The notes beneath the pieces were generated by a model that saw only the letters and a program-made list of their open reading frames with translations, did no database searches and had not been told where the DNA came from. Shown one piece after another: positions 17,910 to 26,255 of a stretch of 64,000 nt of DNA. The stretch comes from Marinobacter nanhaiticus D15-8W (GTDB taxonomy: Bacteria; Pseudomonadota; Gammaproteobacteria; Pseudomonadales; Oleiphilaceae). Each line of letters begins with the position of its first letter. The first letter of the stretch is position 1. The DNA is taken from the NCBI RefSeq assembly GCF_036511935.1, contig NZ_AP028878.1, forward strand, positions 434,001-498,000, in the 5' to 3' direction. A program made the translations under genes and the position numbers.

Positions 17910-18688
17910 GCGATCCCATCGTTCGCCGCATCCTGATCACCAACGACGACGGCATCAACGCGCCGGGGTTGGCGATCCTCGAACGCATCGCCCGCAACCT
18001 GGCGGAAGAAGTCTGGGTCGTCGCGCCGGAACATGACCGCAGTGGTGCCGGACAGAGTATTTCCATCCACACGCCCCTGCGCTGCTACGCCCAGGGCGAC
18101 AGTGGCCGGCGCTTTGCGTTGTCCGGCACGCCGGCGGACTGCGTGCTCTTCGCACAGGCGGAATGGTTTGGCGAAACCCTGCCGGACCTGGTGCTTTCCG
18201 GCGTCAACTGCGGCGCCAACATTAGCGACTCGGTGCAGTACTCGGGCACCGTCGGCGCGGTGCTGACGGCCGAACACCTGGGGATCCCCGCGATGGCGCT
18301 GAGCCAGGCCTTCCTGAACCGTGAAGGAATCGACTGGTCACCAGTAACCGAACTGGGCGAGCAGGTTATCCGCTCGCTCTGGAAGCCGGAAGCCCAGCCC
18401 ACCTGCTGCTGGAACATCAATTTTCCGGCGTGCGCTGCCAGTGAGGTGAAAGATCTGCGTTGGGCCCGCCAGTCCAGTGGTTCGATCCAGCGCACCCGCC
18501 TGCTGGCGGGGCAGGACGGCCGCAGTCTGCCGTATTGGTGGCTGAGCTTTGAACGCAGCTCCAAGCATATCGTTGCGCCGGATATGGACGTGACCGTAAT
18601 GCGCGACAACGCGGTCGCGGTCACGCCGCTGCGCAGCATGGCGCCACTCCCCAACGGCGAAGCGAGCTGCATCATCGAGAACGAATGA
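17906..18688 (+). CDS. surE: SurE-family 5'/3'-nucleotidase (phosphatase)
   Basis: Metal-dependent phosphatase of 260 residues. The SurE signature ILITNDDGINAPG begins at about residue 9, with the NDD metal ligands, VVAPEHDRSGAGQSIS near 38-53, and a later SGVNCGANISDSVQYSGTVGA segment with the catalytic Asn residues. The family dephosphorylates nucleoside monophosphates and short polyphosphates. The start at 17906 overlaps the kinase stop (ATGA). The location is unusual: housekeeping surE normally sits with pcm and rpoS, whereas this copy is embedded in an acyl-CoA catabolic operon directly after a kinase. It might recycle a phosphorylated intermediate or remove AMP made by the ligase. Both are speculation; a second surE elsewhere in the genome would be expected. 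Confidence 0.92.
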   Translation: MSDPIVRRILITNDDGINAPGLAILERIARNLAEEVWVVAPEHDRSGAGQSISIHTPLRCYAQGDSGRRFALSGTPADCVLFAQAEWFGETLPDLVLSGVNCGANISDSVQYSGTVGAVLTAEHLGIPAMALSQAFLNREGIDWSPVTELGEQVIRSLWKPEAQPTCCWNINFPACAASEVKDLRWARQSSGSIQRTRLLAGQDGRSLPYWWLSFERSSKHIVAPDMDVTVMRDNAVAVTPLRSMAPLPNGEASCIIENE

Positions 18689-18737
18689 CGAGGTTGATGG
18701 TCCGTCGATGACGGGCCGTAAGACGGGAGAACAATAA

Positions 18738-20408
18738 ATGTTTACGAGACACCATGGCGTCTGGCCGAAAGAGCTGCCCAAGACCATGACCCTGCCCAAG
18801 ACCAGCGTGTTCACCAACCTGGCCGTTGCGGCACTGCGCTATCCGGATCACCCGGCCATCATCTTCTACGACAGGGTGATGACTTACCGGCAGCTACTGG
18901 AGGAGGTCGAGGCCCTGGCCGGCTACCTTCAGGAGAAAGGTGTAAGGAAGGGCGATCGCGTCCTCCTTTATATGCAGAACTCGCCGCAGTATGTCATCGG
19001 CTATTACGCCATCCTGCGCGCGGATGCGGCGGTAATCCCGGTCAATCCCATGAACCGGGCTGCAGAGCTGGAGCACTACATCAGCGACACTGACGCGCGC
19101 ATCTGTCTGGCAGGTCAGGAACTGGCCGGATTCATCGCGCCGCTGGTGGGTAGCACCCACCTGGAGGAAGTGGTGGTCGCGGCCTATAACAGCTACATCG
19201 ACCCGGACACGGACCTGAGCCTGCCGGCGGAAGTGGCAGCGCCGGTGCCCAAACTTGAGGTGCCCGGCCTGGTGGGCTGGGACGAAGTGATCGGCGCCGG
19301 GTATGTGCCCGGTCCGCATACCGCCGGTCCGGACGACATCGCCGTTATTCCCTACAGCTCTGGCACGACCGGGGCGCCAAAGGGCTGTACCCACGTCCAT
19401 CGGGGCGTGATGGCTACCGCCTGTCACCGTGCGTTCTGGAACCTGAGCACCGCGGATACTGTCCAGCTCTCGACCTTGCCGTTCTTCCATGTGACCGGCA
19501 TGACCGGCTCGATGAACAGCCCGATCTACAGTGGCTCGACCTCCGTGATCATGACCCGCTGGGATCGAACCACGGCCGCCAAGCTGATCGAACGCTACAA
19601 GGTCACCGGCTGGACCAACATCGTTACCATGGCGGTGGATTTCCTGTCCAATCCCGAGCTGGGCAACTACGACATCTCCAGCCTGAAGACCATCGGTGGT
19701 GGCGGCGCGGCCATGCCCGCGGCCATTGCAGCCAAGCTGAAGAACCTCACCGGACTGGACTACATCGAGGGTTACGGTCTATCGGAAACCATGGCCGCCA
19801 CGCACATCAATCCGCCGGACGCGCCAAAGGCCCAGTGCCTCGGCATCCCGGTATTCGATGTGGATTCACGCATCATCGACGTGGAGACCCTGCAGGAGAA
19901 AGGGCCGGGTGAAGTGGGCGAGATCGTCAGTAACGGCCCCCAGGTCACCGTGGGCTACTGGAACCGCCCGATGGAAACGGAAGCCGCCTTCGTTGAGATC
20001 GACGGCAAACGCTTCTTCCGCACCGGCGACCTCGGCTACTACGACGAAGACGGCTACTTCTTCATGGTTGACCGGGTGAAGCGGATGATCAACGCATCTG
20101 GCTTCAAGGTCTGGCCTTCGGAGGTGGAAAGCCTGATGTATCGCCATCCCTCGATCCATGAGTGCTGCGTAATCTCGGCACCGGATCCCAAGCGGGGTGA
20201 GACGGTCAAGGCCTGCATCGTGCTGACACCTGAGTCCGAGGGCAAGACCTCCGCGGAGGAGATCATCGCCTGGTGCAAGGAGGAGATGTCTGCCTATAAG
20301 GTGCCTCAGCTGGTCGAGTTCGTCGCCGAGCTCCCCAAGTCGCCGACCGGGAAAGTGATGTGGCGCGCCCTGCAAGAGCAGGAGTGGCAGGACCAGGCCT
20401 CCGCCTGA
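18738..20408 (+). CDS. AMP-dependent acyl-CoA synthetase (long/medium-chain type)
   Basis: Carboxylate-CoA ligase of 556 residues. The P-loop SSGTTGAPKG is at 207-216, YGLSET near 349, the FRTGDLGYYDEDGYFF segment near 420, the hinge DRVKRMINASGFKVWPSEVE follows, and the C-terminal SPTGKVMWRAL carries the catalytic Lys. GGAGAAC lies 9 bases upstream of the ATG at 18738. It is the last gene of the operon that begins at 13471. It probably supplies the acyl-CoA substrate for the dehydrogenase and SDRs upstream. It differs clearly from the ligase at 11575-13179, so the two likely accept different acids. Confidence 0.93.
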   Translation: MFTRHHGVWPKELPKTMTLPKTSVFTNLAVAALRYPDHPAIIFYDRVMTYRQLLEEVEALAGYLQEKGVRKGDRVLLYMQNSPQYVIGYYAILRADAAVIPVNPMNRAAELEHYISDTDARICLAGQELAGFIAPLVGSTHLEEVVVAAYNSYIDPDTDLSLPAEVAAPVPKLEVPGLVGWDEVIGAGYVPGPHTAGPDDIAVIPYSSGTTGAPKGCTHVHRGVMATACHRAFWNLSTADTVQLSTLPFFHVTGMTGSMNSPIYSGSTSVIMTRWDRTTAAKLIERYKVTGWTNIVTMAVDFLSNPELGNYDISSLKTIGGGGAAMPAAIAAKLKNLTGLDYIEGYGLSETMAATHINPPDAPKAQCLGIPVFDVDSRIIDVETLQEKGPGEVGEIVSNGPQVTVGYWNRPMETEAAFVEIDGKRFFRTGDLGYYDEDGYFFMVDRVKRMINASGFKVWPSEVESLMYRHPSIHECCVISAPDPKRGETVKACIVLTPESEGKTSAEEIIAWCKEEMSAYKVPQLVEFVAELPKSPTGKVMWRALQEQEWQDQASA

Positions 20409-20412
20409 TCTT

Positions 20413-20480
20413 CTTGCACGTGGTCGTAGGTTCCGCGTGATCGAAAGTTCCGCCTGGTTGAAAGTTCCACGTGGTTGGAA
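20413..20480. repeat. four imperfect 17-bp tandem units
   Basis: GTTCCGCGTGATCGAAA (20430), GTTCCGCCTGGTTGAAA (20447) and GTTCCACGTGGTTGGAA (20464) follow one another without spacers. A diverged first unit begins at 20413. They lie just after the acyl-CoA synthetase stop. The rest of the 414-bp gap to livH holds no gene and has AT-rich promoter-like sequence (20520-20640). Confidence 0.75.
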
Positions 20481-20518
20481 AATGAAACAGGAACCATTGG
20501 TTTAGCCGGTGGTCCCTG

Positions 20519-20565
20519 TTTCGCTAAGTCTATAAAAAAATTGCTATTGGTCCGCAGAGTGGAAT
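20519..20565. promoter_or_regulatory. two weak IclR-type operator-like sites upstream of the liv operon
   Basis: TTTCGCTAAG at 20519-20528 and, on the other strand, ATTCCACTCTGCGGAC ending at 20550 share about 9-10 of 15 positions with the motif at 31294-31308. They sit 260-300 bp before livH. Weak support. Confidence 0.3.
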
Positions 20566-20822
20566 CATATTTTGTATGTTGACAGCCAGGATGCGCAGTG
20601 TACTCTTTAGAGAAAGGTGATATCACAAACTAAAGACGTTTTTCGTAGACGTCTCGTCACCTGGCTGAAGACGCACTGCCAAGGCTGAGCCCGCGGTCCT
20701 GACAGCACCACGACAGCAGTACAAATAGAACAAAAGCAAAAAAGAAAACCTAAAGTCCCAAACCTCCGCCGGTTACCCGAACCTGCGGCATACATAACAA
20801 CAATTGCCAAGAGGGGGCCACC

Positions 20823-21686
20823 TTGAACCTCTTTTTCCAAAACATCGTCAACGGGCTAACGCTTGGGAGTATCTACGGTCTCGTAGCTCTCGGCCTGACG
20901 CTCGTCTACGGTATCCTGCATATACCCAACTTCGCCCATGGCGCGCTCTACATGGTAGGGGCGTTCATGTCGTACTTCCTCATGGTCGATCTTGGCGCCC
21001 ACTACTGGGTCGCCATGGCGGGTTCCGCCGTCATCGTGGCTGGCCTTGCCGTGCTGTGCGAACGGCTGGTGTTCCATCCGCTGCGCCACTCGCCACCCAT
21101 CCACGACAAGATCGCCGCCATCGGCATCCTGCTGTTCCTTGAGGCGGTGATCCAGATGTTCTGGGGCTCTGACTTCCGCCGTATGTCTTCACCGTTCACC
21201 GGCATCATGAACTTCGATGGTCTGATCATCCCGGAGCAGCGGGCACTGATCATCGTCGGCGCGCTGGTGCTGGTGGTTGCGCTGCAGCTGTTCCTGCGCA
21301 AGACCATGACCGGCGCCACCATCATCGCCATGGCGCAGAACCGCGAGGGCGCCTTCCTGGTCGGCATTGATGCCAACCGTGTAGCCATGATGACGTTTGC
21401 CATCTCCGGTGTCCTGGCGGCCTTCGCGGCGACGCTCTACGCGCCGATCAACCTGGTGTACCCGGCGATGGGCCATATCGTGATCATGAAGGCGTTCGTC
21501 ATCATCATCCTCGGCGGGATGGGCTCGATACCGGGCGCGATCGTCGGCGGCATGATCATCGGCTTCGCCGAAGCCTTCGGTGGCTTCTATATCTCGACCA
21601 GCTACAAGGACATCATCGCGTTCGGCCTGCTCGTGTTGATCCTGTCCGTTCGTCCGCAAGGCCTGTTCGCGAAGGGGGCGCACTGA
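20823..21686 (+). CDS. livH: branched-chain amino acid-type ABC transporter permease, LivH family
   Basis: Inner-membrane permease of 287 residues with about eight hydrophobic segments. The N-terminal run NGLTLGSIYGLVALGLTLVYG is the LivH signature, and the EAA-like cytoplasmic loop appears near QNREGAFLVGIDANRV. The start is TTG at 20823, preceded by an AAGAGGGGG purine tract; no ATG is available nearby. It begins a livH-livM-livG-livF operon of which the receptor gene is the fifth member. HAAT-family importers carry branched amino acids but also urea, amides, aromatic and short acids; given the acyl-CoA synthetases on both sides, an organic acid is possible. Confidence 0.92.
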   Translation: MNLFFQNIVNGLTLGSIYGLVALGLTLVYGILHIPNFAHGALYMVGAFMSYFLMVDLGAHYWVAMAGSAVIVAGLAVLCERLVFHPLRHSPPIHDKIAAIGILLFLEAVIQMFWGSDFRRMSSPFTGIMNFDGLIIPEQRALIIVGALVLVVALQLFLRKTMTGATIIAMAQNREGAFLVGIDANRVAMMTFAISGVLAAFAATLYAPINLVYPAMGHIVIMKAFVIIILGGMGSIPGAIVGGMIIGFAEAFGGFYISTSYKDIIAFGLLVLILSVRPQGLFAKGAH

Positions 21687-21687
21687 C

Positions 21688-22716
21688 ATGCTATTCAAAC
21701 TGGGTTCCCTGCTACTTCACCCGGCGTTCAAGTACGCCCTGATTGTCCTGGCACTGTTGTTCCCGCTGTTTGCCAGCAACGAGTACCAGGTGTACGTCAT
21801 GGCCTCTGCGTTCGTCTGGGCTATCGCGGTCTACGGCCTGAATATCATCACCGGTTTCTGCGGCCAGTTGAACCTGGCGCACGGTGGCTTCTTTGCCCTC
21901 GGTGCCTACACCCTGGGCCTGCTGAGCGCAGATTACGGCTGGAGCTTCTGGCCGGCGTTCGTTGCGGCGCTGTTGTTCACCGCTTTCCTCGGCTTCCTGG
22001 TCGGTGTTGTATCGCTGCGATTGAAGGAACACTACTTCGCTATTTTCACCCTGTGTGTGGGGTTCATCATCTACCTGCTGCTGGATAAGTGGGAAGAGCT
22101 GACGCACGGCCCGATCGGCGTGCGTGATATCGCCGCGCCCAACGGTTTTGGCCTGGTGGACTTCACCCAGACCGTTCCCTTCTACTACCTGGTGCTGGCG
22201 TTCCTGGTGTTTGCCATGTGGTTCATGGGCAAACTGTCCCGGTCCCTGCTGGGCCGCACCTTCGTGGCGATCCGCAACGGCGACGAGCTGGCCCAATCCC
22301 TGGGTATCAACCTGATGCGCAACAAGACGCTGGCCTTCGTACTCTCGACGACCTACGCCGGCATGGCGGGGGCACTGTACGCGGGCATGATCCGTTTCAT
22401 CGGGCCTGAAGATGCCAATGTCCAGCACACCTTCGACATGATTACCTACCTGCTGGTGGGCGGTATCGGCACGATTTCCGGTCCGCTACTGGGCACCGTC
22501 GGTATCGTCTGGATTACCCAGTCCCTGCAGTTCCTTGAAGAGTACCGGATGATCATCTTCGGTCCGCTGCTGGTAATCCTGGTGATCTTCTTCCCCCGCG
22601 GATTCGTCGGCTCCTTCCTTACCTGGATGCACCGCGAGTCGCAGAAACAGGCGGCGCCGAGCAAGAAGAAAGAAAGCCGTGTCAGTACCGGCAAGGGGGT
22701 AGAGAACAATGCTTAA
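21688..22716 (+). CDS. livM: branched-chain amino acid-type ABC transporter permease, LivM family
   Basis: Second inner-membrane permease of the importer, 342 residues, with about ten hydrophobic segments. The family motif GFCGQLNLAHGGFFALGAYT is near residues 56-75 and a conserved cytoplasmic loop (RNGDELAQSLGINLMRNK) near 205. The C-terminus is a Lys/Gln-rich cytoplasmic tail. The start codon follows the livH stop by one base. Its last eight bases overlap livG, which indicates translational coupling. Length is normal for LivM. Confidence 0.93.
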   Translation: MLFKLGSLLLHPAFKYALIVLALLFPLFASNEYQVYVMASAFVWAIAVYGLNIITGFCGQLNLAHGGFFALGAYTLGLLSADYGWSFWPAFVAALLFTAFLGFLVGVVSLRLKEHYFAIFTLCVGFIIYLLLDKWEELTHGPIGVRDIAAPNGFGLVDFTQTVPFYYLVLAFLVFAMWFMGKLSRSLLGRTFVAIRNGDELAQSLGINLMRNKTLAFVLSTTYAGMAGALYAGMIRFIGPEDANVQHTFDMITYLLVGGIGTISGPLLGTVGIVWITQSLQFLEEYRMIIFGPLLVILVIFFPRGFVGSFLTWMHRESQKQAAPSKKKESRVSTGKGVENNA

Positions 22717-23476
22717 GATCGAGAACCTCACCAAGATGTTCGGCGGCCTGGCGGCGGTAAACGATGTGTCCGTCGAGTTCGAGGCGAACAAGGTGAATGC
22801 CATCATCGGACCCAACGGCGCCGGCAAGAGTACGTTCTTCAACCTGGTGGCCGGCACCCACAAGCCGACATCGGGGCGGATCATCCTCGATGGCGAGGAC
22901 ATTACCCCGCTGCGCTGTGACTACATTGCACAGCGTGGTGTGGGCAGGACCTTCCAGACCACCAACCTGTTCGAGCAGGCCTCGGTGCTGGATAACCTGA
23001 TCGTCGGCCATCGGCTGCGGACCAAGTCCGGTCTGTGGGATGTACTCATCAACTCCAAGCGTTTGCAGGCGGAAGAGAAGGCCTGTCGCGAAAAGGCGCG
23101 CGAGGCGTTGAACTTCGTCGGCCTGTCCCACGTAGAAAACCAGTTCATCGCCGATATCACCCAGGAGGAACGCAAGCGCGTGGCCTTCGCCCTGGCCCTG
23201 GCGACCGATCCCAAGATCGTGCTGTTGGACGAGCCGGCGGCGGGGGTCAACCCGGAGGAGACCGAAGGCCTGGCTGACCTGATGCGCAAGATGGTCCAGC
23301 ACGGCCTCACCGTCTGCCTGATCGAGCACAAGATGGACATGATCATGGGCATCGCCGACAAGATCATGGTGCTGGACCACGGCGAGAAGATCGCCGAAGG
23401 CACGCCGAAGGAAGTCCGGGAGAATCCGGTTGTCATCGAGGCCTATCTGGGGAGTGACGAAGATGTTGCAGCTTAA
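22709..23476 (+). CDS. livG: ABC transporter ATP-binding protein, LivG family
   Basis: ATPase subunit of 255 residues. Walker A GPNGAGKST is near 32-40; Walker B (KIVLLDEPAAGVNPEE) and the switch His (IEHKMDM) are in place. The signature region reads ITQEERKRVAFALAL, in which the usual LSxG is replaced by the QEER form common in LivG. The C-terminal tail IAEGTPKEVRENPVVIEAYLG is diagnostic for LivG. It overlaps livM by 8 bases and livF by 14 bases. Expected to work as a heterodimer with LivF. Confidence 0.95.
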   Translation: MLKIENLTKMFGGLAAVNDVSVEFEANKVNAIIGPNGAGKSTFFNLVAGTHKPTSGRIILDGEDITPLRCDYIAQRGVGRTFQTTNLFEQASVLDNLIVGHRLRTKSGLWDVLINSKRLQAEEKACREKAREALNFVGLSHVENQFIADITQEERKRVAFALALATDPKIVLLDEPAAGVNPEETEGLADLMRKMVQHGLTVCLIEHKMDMIMGIADKIMVLDHGEKIAEGTPKEVRENPVVIEAYLGSDEDVAA

Positions 23477-24170
23477 GAATGTCGACGTCTGCTATGGCAG
23501 CTTCAAGGCGCTCAATAATATCTCGCTGAGCGTCGATACAGGCGAGCTCGTCGTCCTGCTAGGCGCCAACGGTGCCGGTAAATCCACGCTGTTCAATACT
23601 ATCAGCGGGCTGAACAAGCCGGTGGCCGGCTCGATCGAATTCGAAGGCAAGCGCATCGGCGGGCTCAAGCCGAGCGCAGTCGTCTCATCAGGCATCGTGC
23701 AATGTGCCGAGGGCCGCAAACTGTTCCCGCAGATGACGGTGATGCAGAACCTGATGATGGGTGCCTACGTCCATCGTCGCGACAAGGCCGGCAACAAGAA
23801 GTACCTGGACGAGGTGCTTGAGCTCTATCCCATTCTTAAAGAGAAGGAGCACCAGCCGGCGGGTTCACTGTCTGGTGGTCAACAGCAGATGGTTGCCATC
23901 GGCCGTGCGCTGATGAGCCGTCCGCGCCTGCTGATGCTGGACGAACCGTCCCTGGGTCTCGCGCCGCTGGTGGTACGCCAGATGTTCGAGACCATCCAGA
24001 AGATCAACAGCCTGGGGACCACGGTCTTGCTGGCTGAACAGAATGCCTTTGCAGCGCTGAAGATTGCCACCCGTGCTTACGTCATGGAAAACGGTCAACT
24101 GGTCATGGAAGGTGACCGGGAGACCATGCTGGGCAATGAGCAGGTGCGCAAAGCATACATCGGGGCTTGA
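23463..24170 (+). CDS. livF: ABC transporter ATP-binding protein, LivF family
   Basis: Second ATPase subunit, 235 residues. Walker A GANGAGKST is near 35-43, the signature LSGGQQQMVAIGRALM near 136-151, Walker B LLMLDEPSLGLAPL near 158-170, and the H-loop position reads LLAEQN, as is usual in LivF. The start at 23463 (ATG TTG CAG) lies inside the end of livG; earlier in-frame readings lack a start context. It ends 225 bases before the receptor gene, and that spacer carries four strong hairpins. Confidence 0.95.
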   Translation: MLQLKNVDVCYGSFKALNNISLSVDTGELVVLLGANGAGKSTLFNTISGLNKPVAGSIEFEGKRIGGLKPSAVVSSGIVQCAEGRKLFPQMTVMQNLMMGAYVHRRDKAGNKKYLDEVLELYPILKEKEHQPAGSLSGGQQQMVAIGRALMSRPRLLMLDEPSLGLAPLVVRQMFETIQKINSLGTTVLLAEQNAFAALKIATRAYVMENGQLVMEGDRETMLGNEQVRKAYIGA

Positions 24171-24180
24171 AAATCTTCCT

Positions 24181-24290
24181 GAAACGCCATCCCTGGCGTT
24201 TCGCGGAGTCGCCGGATAAAACGCGGTTTTATCCAGCTCGCAAAATCAAAGGCTACTGCCTTCGATTTTGGCGGCACATCCGTGTGCCGC
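24181..24290. repeat. cluster of four adjacent hairpins between livF and the receptor gene
   Basis: GAAACGCCA-TCCC-TGGCGTTTC (24181-24202) and GGATAAAAC-GCG-GTTTTATCC (24214-24234) are perfect. A 30-base stem with one mismatch pairs CAAAATC and GATTTTG with an inner AAGGC/GCCTT (24241-24270). GCGGCACA-TCCG-TGTGCCGC (24271-24290) is perfect. None has a T run, so they are not classical terminators. They may stabilise transcript ends and help express the receptor differently from the permease genes, or belong to a modular repeat family (compare 40243-40420). Confidence 0.85.
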
Positions 24291-24394
24291 GATAGTGTGT
24301 GGAGCACAACGCAAACTTGGACGAGCAATTCATCAAACAACAATTAATCGGTCATCCAAAAAGAATGACAGGCGCAATACCCAAGGAGAAAACA

Positions 24395-25552
24395 ATGAGA
24401 ATGCTGAAAAAACTTGGTCGTGCGGTCGCAGTGGCAACTTTGGGCGCGGGCCTTTCTGCCGGCGCGATGGCGGAATCCACTGTGAATATCGGATTTACCG
24501 GTCCGCTCAGTGGTGGTGCAGCCCTTTACGGTGAGAACACCCTGTCCGGCCTGCGCATGGCGGCTGACGAGATCAACGCCGATGGCGGTTTCGACATCAA
24601 TGGCGAAACCTACAAGGTAAACATCATCTCCCTGGATGACCGGTACTCCCCGGCCCAGGCGGCAACCAACGCCAAACGTCTGAAGCAGGAATCCAATGTC
24701 CCTGCTGTTTTCGTGCCGCATTCCGGCGGTATCTTCGCACTGCAGGATTTCAACGAGCAGGACGATTTCCTGATCATGGCCTACACCAGCGTTCCGACGG
24801 TGACCGAAAAAGGGAACTCGATGACGCTCCGTATTCCCCCGACCTTCGACGGTTACGTGAAAGCGTTTACCGACTATGCCCTGGAGCATGAAGGCAAGAA
24901 ACTGGGCATGGGCGGTGCGACCCATGAATATGCCAAGATCTGGTCCAGCATGATCGAGAAGGCGTGGACCTCGAAAGGCGGCGAAGTGGTCGCCAATAAT
25001 CCGATGGACTATAACAAGTCCGCCGACTTCTACACTGGCGTCAGCCGTATCGTTGCTTCCGAGCCGGACGTGATGTTCGTCGGTGGTGCTTCCGAGCCGA
25101 CCGGTCTGGTGGTGCAGCAGGCGCGTCAGTTGGGTTTCCAGGGCGGCTTTATCGTCATGGACCAGGCGAAGATCGATGAAGTGGCCGAGGTTGCTGGCGG
25201 TTTGGACATGATGAACGGTGCGATTGGCGTCGTTCCTCTCTCTGTCTATGAAACCGACGCGGCAAAGAACTTCATCACCCGTTATGAAGATAAGTATGGC
25301 AAGACGCCCGGTTCCGAAGCAGCCTTCAACTACCTGGCACTCCACGGTCTGGTGAAGGCCATGGACATGGCTGAGACCACCGAGCCGAAGAAGATCCGCG
25401 CCACGATGAACGAAGCGATGTCGAAGTTGGATCCGTCCAAGAACCCGTACGAAGTCACCGAAGTGACTGAAAAGGGTGGCTTCGTTACCGACACCACCCT
25501 GGCCGTGGTCGAGGATGGCAAGATCGTCCAGAAGGAAATTGAGAACCAGTAA
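24395..25552 (+). CDS. branched-chain amino acid-type ABC transporter substrate-binding protein
   Basis: Periplasmic receptor of 385 residues, type I (LivJ/K-like, Peripla_BP_6) fold. A Lys-rich signal peptide ends at GAMAES (cleavage near residue 26). The mature protein opens with VNIGFTGPLSGGAALYG, the usual LivK-type start. The beginning at 24395 has AAGGAG 6 bases upstream; an in-frame upstream extension lacks both a ribosome site and a signal sequence. The receptor was probably transcribed with livHMGF and also perhaps from its own promoter, since 225 bp with hairpins intervene. The ligand cannot be read from sequence. A strong terminator follows. Confidence 0.93.
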   Translation: MRMLKKLGRAVAVATLGAGLSAGAMAESTVNIGFTGPLSGGAALYGENTLSGLRMAADEINADGGFDINGETYKVNIISLDDRYSPAQAATNAKRLKQESNVPAVFVPHSGGIFALQDFNEQDDFLIMAYTSVPTVTEKGNSMTLRIPPTFDGYVKAFTDYALEHEGKKLGMGGATHEYAKIWSSMIEKAWTSKGGEVVANNPMDYNKSADFYTGVSRIVASEPDVMFVGGASEPTGLVVQQARQLGFQGGFIVMDQAKIDEVAEVAGGLDMMNGAIGVVPLSVYETDAAKNFITRYEDKYGKTPGSEAAFNYLALHGLVKAMDMAETTEPKKIRATMNEAMSKLDPSKNPYEVTEVTEKGGFVTDTTLAVVEDGKIVQKEIENQ

Positions 25553-25567
25553 GTCTGGCTGGAAGTG

Positions 25568-25598
25568 AAAGGGGCCCCGATGCGCGGCCCCTTTTTTA
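25568..25598 (+). terminator. intrinsic terminator after the liv receptor gene
   Basis: AAAGGGGCC (25568-25576) pairs with GGCCCCTTT (25586-25594), followed by more T. A short direct repeat, TATATGTGGGTTT, comes next (25597-25625). Confidence 0.85.
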
Positions 25599-25646
25599 TA
25601 TGTGGGTTTTATATGTGGGTTTTATATCGAGGTCGGACGACTGCAA

Positions 25647-26102
25647 TCACCGCACATACATCACCAGGTTCTCTGCCACACAGGCCGGCTTGTCCTCACC
25701 CTCGATCTGGACCTGGGTGGTATAGGTGGCCAGTACCCGCTGATCGTCGACGGCGCTGACGTCCTTGAGCGTGACTTCCGTGCGGATAGCCGAGCCGGAC
25801 TTAACGGCAGCCGGGAAGCGCAACTTGTTCAGGCCGTAGTTGATGCTGGCGGACGTGCCGGTCACCTTGAGCACGCCCTGGTTGAGCAGGGGAATCAGCG
25901 ACACGGTGAGGAAACCATGGGCAACCGGGCTTTTCCAGGGGGCCTCCCGTTTGGCCCGTTCCACGTCGATGTGGATCCACTGGTGGTCGCCGGTGGCATC
26001 GGCAAAGGCCTGGATCATGTCCTGGGAAATCGTCTTCCAGGAGCTGTGGCCGATGAGGGTACCAGTGTATTGAGAGAGGTCATCCAGAGCGATTTCTTTC
26101 AT
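25647..26102 (-). CDS. MaoC-like enoyl-CoA hydratase
   Basis: Hotdog-fold (R)-specific enoyl-CoA hydratase of 151 residues. The hydratase motif is complete: FADATGDHQWIHID with the catalytic Asp and His near residues 39-44, followed by the substrate-binding segment SPVAHGFLTVSLIP. Such proteins hydrate trans-2-enoyl-CoA or related unsaturated CoA esters. It lies convergent to the liv receptor gene and divergent from the reductase at 26256, with about 150 bp between. That gap holds TTCCGCAATGGCATT (26170-26184), a poor match to the IclR-type motif. Confidence 0.92.
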   Translation of the reverse strand: MKEIALDDLSQYTGTLIGHSSWKTISQDMIQAFADATGDHQWIHIDVERAKREAPWKSPVAHGFLTVSLIPLLNQGVLKVTGTSASINYGLNKLRFPAAVKSGSAIRTEVTLKDVSAVDDQRVLATYTTQVQIEGEDKPACVAENLVMYVR

Positions 26103-26255
26103 TGTGGGTCCCGTTGTTTTTATGGTGAAGTTTTAAAAGTCTCTTGGTGTTTCGAAAAGAGAAATTGAATTCCGCAATGGCATTTTGAAGAACCGCCGCG
26201 GCGCGTGCAACAAACGATGTGGCGGTTTCAGCGCGATAAAGAGAGGACATGGATA

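Noticed and set aside
24181..24290. Rho-independent terminator after livF
   Set aside because: Stems are strong but none is followed by a T run, and the receptor gene downstream is expected to be part of the same system.
25597..25625. CRISPR-like short direct repeats
   Set aside because: There are only two or three AT-rich units with no spacers. No CRISPR array or cas gene was found anywhere in the window.
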